A model generated the notes under the pieces. The model made no database searches. It was not told the origin of the DNA and saw only the letters and a list, made by a program, of their open reading frames with translations. A stretch of DNA of 5,783 bases from Anaerolineae bacterium. GTDB taxonomy: Bacteria; Chloroflexota; Anaerolineae; JADYZS01. Below, one piece after another: positions 4,875-5,783 of the stretch. The translations under genes and the position numbers were made by a program. The stretch's first letter is position 1. Each line of letters begins with the position of its first letter. The stretch lies in the NCBI GenBank assembly GCA_020853075.1, contig JADYZS010000427.1:1-5783 (forward strand). Reading direction: 5' to 3'.

Positions 4875-5783
4875 ATGCTTGAAGATACTTATGGGCACAC
4901 GCCAGTGCAGAAAGCATTTGCCCAGGCTGATCCCTACGGCGTCGGCTACGACGAGAAGCGGGCCGCCCGGCCTCCGCTCCGCCTGGCGATCTGCGGAGCG
5001 GGCGGCGTAGCGCAATCTAAGTATCTTCCTGCCATTGCGCGCCTGCGCACCATCTGGGAACCGGTCGCGGTGACGGCCATCTCAGAGCCTCGCCGAGACC
5101 ACGCCGAGAAGGTGGCCGCGCTCTACGGCTGTCATTGGTATGCAGATTGGCGGGAGATGATCGCCCAGGAGGATCTGGACGGCGTCCTGGTCACGACGCC
5201 GGATTCTCTTCACAGCGAGATCGGGCTGGCCTGCCTGGAGAGAGGGCTGCCCGTTCTTGTAGAGAAGCCGATCACCCAGTCTCTGGTGGATTCAGAAAGG
5301 CTCTGCCGCAAGGCGGATGAGAAGGGCCTCGTGTTGATGGCCGTGGCGAACAAGCGCTATTCGCCCCCCTACCGTCGCGCCAAGCATTTCGTGGCCGCAG
5401 GGCCGGTGACCAACCCCGCCCTATACGTCGGAAAGTTCAACCTCGGTTACGACTACGTGGACTTGCTGGAAGGGGGCACTATCCACGTATTTGACCTCAC
5501 CCGTTATCTGATGGGCGACGTGCGGACGGTGCGGGCGGTAGGGATAGACCAATACAAGCGTAACTGGCAAGGCTATCCGCTGGACAACGCGGTCTGCCAG
5601 TTTGAGTTTATCTCCGGCGCGGTGGGTGCGCTCTACACTTCAGCCTCGGCCTTGAGCCTGAAGCCATGGGAGCGGGTGGAGGTCTATGGCGACCATGCCT
5701 GGCTTTCGGTGGAAGACCAATACGAGTTGCGGCTTTACGACAGCGAGGACGGGCCGGCTAAATCCTGGACGCCTATCATCCCC
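4875..5783 (+). CDS. Gfo/Idh/MocA family oxidoreductase, N-terminal 303 residues (runs off the window)
   Basis: The frame is open from ATG 4875 to the last base, with no stop inside. AGGAG (4864-4868) stands 6 bases before the ATG, and the previous gene ends 16 bases upstream, so cotranscription is likely. The Rossmann fold starts at about residue 35: LRLAICGAGGVAQ (35-47) is the dinucleotide-binding loop, AISEP (68-72) follows at the end of strand 2, and VTTPDSLH (106-113) is the usual substrate/cofactor loop. EKP (130-132) carries the family lysine Lys131. The C-terminal sheet domain begins near 160, with GGTIHVFDLTRYLMG (200-214) holding a likely catalytic His204. Some members oxidise sugars or inositols with NAD(P), so a sugar or polyol dehydrogenase role suits the operon; the substrate cannot be read from sequence. 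About 34 residues precede the Rossmann fold, longer than usual. The distal part of the substrate domain is missing from this window. Confidence 0.87.
   Translation, partial: MLEDTYGHTPVQKAFAQADPYGVGYDEKRAARPPLRLAICGAGGVAQSKYLPAIARLRTIWEPVAVTAISEPRRDHAEKVAALYGCHWYADWREMIAQEDLDGVLVTTPDSLHSEIGLACLERGLPVLVEKPITQSLVDSERLCRKADEKGLVLMAVANKRYSPPYRRAKHFVAAGPVTNPALYVGKFNLGYDYVDLLEGGTIHVFDLTRYLMGDVRTVRAVGIDQYKRNWQGYPLDNAVCQFEFISGAVGALYTSASALSLKPWERVEVYGDHAWLSVEDQYELRLYDSEDGPAKSWTPIIP

Noticed and set aside
5135..5320. Short plus-strand frame of 61 codons
   Set aside because: It lies inside the Gfo/Idh/MocA gene in a different frame, where the conserved TTPD and EKP motifs are read in the main frame.

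Overview
The window is GC-rich bacterial DNA. It holds seven plus-strand genes packed head to tail: four complete enzymes with close spacing or overlap, one more complete enzyme after a short gap, and one truncated gene at each edge. Together they look like a sugar-acid catabolic operon. The organism cannot be named from this sequence. The GC-rich coding style, clear AGGAG-type ribosome binding sites and short palindromic repeats between genes would fit a Chloroflexota-like or similar environmental bacterium, but that is an impression, not a demonstrated assignment.

Layout. Positions 1-335 are the C-terminal end of a glycoside hydrolase that most resembles the C-terminal beta domain of GH36 alpha-galactosidases. 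Next come a PfkB-family 2-keto-3-deoxygluconate-type kinase (360-1346) and a KDPG/KDPGal-type class I aldolase (1324-2037), which overlap by 23 bases. A 187-base gap then holds three strong hairpins (2068-2157). It is followed by a class II aldolase of the L-fuculose-phosphate aldolase type (2225-2890) and an enolase-superfamily sugar-acid dehydratase close to D-galactonate dehydratase (2915-4072). A second gap of about 100 bases carries a second copy of the palindromic repeat (4106-4159). Last come a metal-dependent cyclase/kynurenine-formamidase-fold hydrolase (4175-4858) and the first 303 codons of a Gfo/Idh/MocA oxidoreductase (4875 to the window end).

How the genes could work together (inference). 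The set can be read as an oxidative, De Ley-Doudoroff-like route. The glycosidase frees a sugar such as galactose, the Gfo/Idh/MocA enzyme oxidises it, and the cyclase-fold hydrolase could open the lactone. The dehydratase then makes a 2-keto-3-deoxy acid, the PfkB kinase phosphorylates it, and the Eda-like aldolase splits it to pyruvate and glyceraldehyde 3-phosphate. The FucA-like aldolase does not fit this line. Either it serves a side branch, or the true substrate differs from galactose.

No RNA genes, CRISPR arrays, transposases or clear promoters were seen. The main points for a second look are the two-copy palindromic repeat with conserved 53-base architecture, the altered phosphate-site residues in both aldolases, and the possible lactonase role of the cyclase-fold protein.
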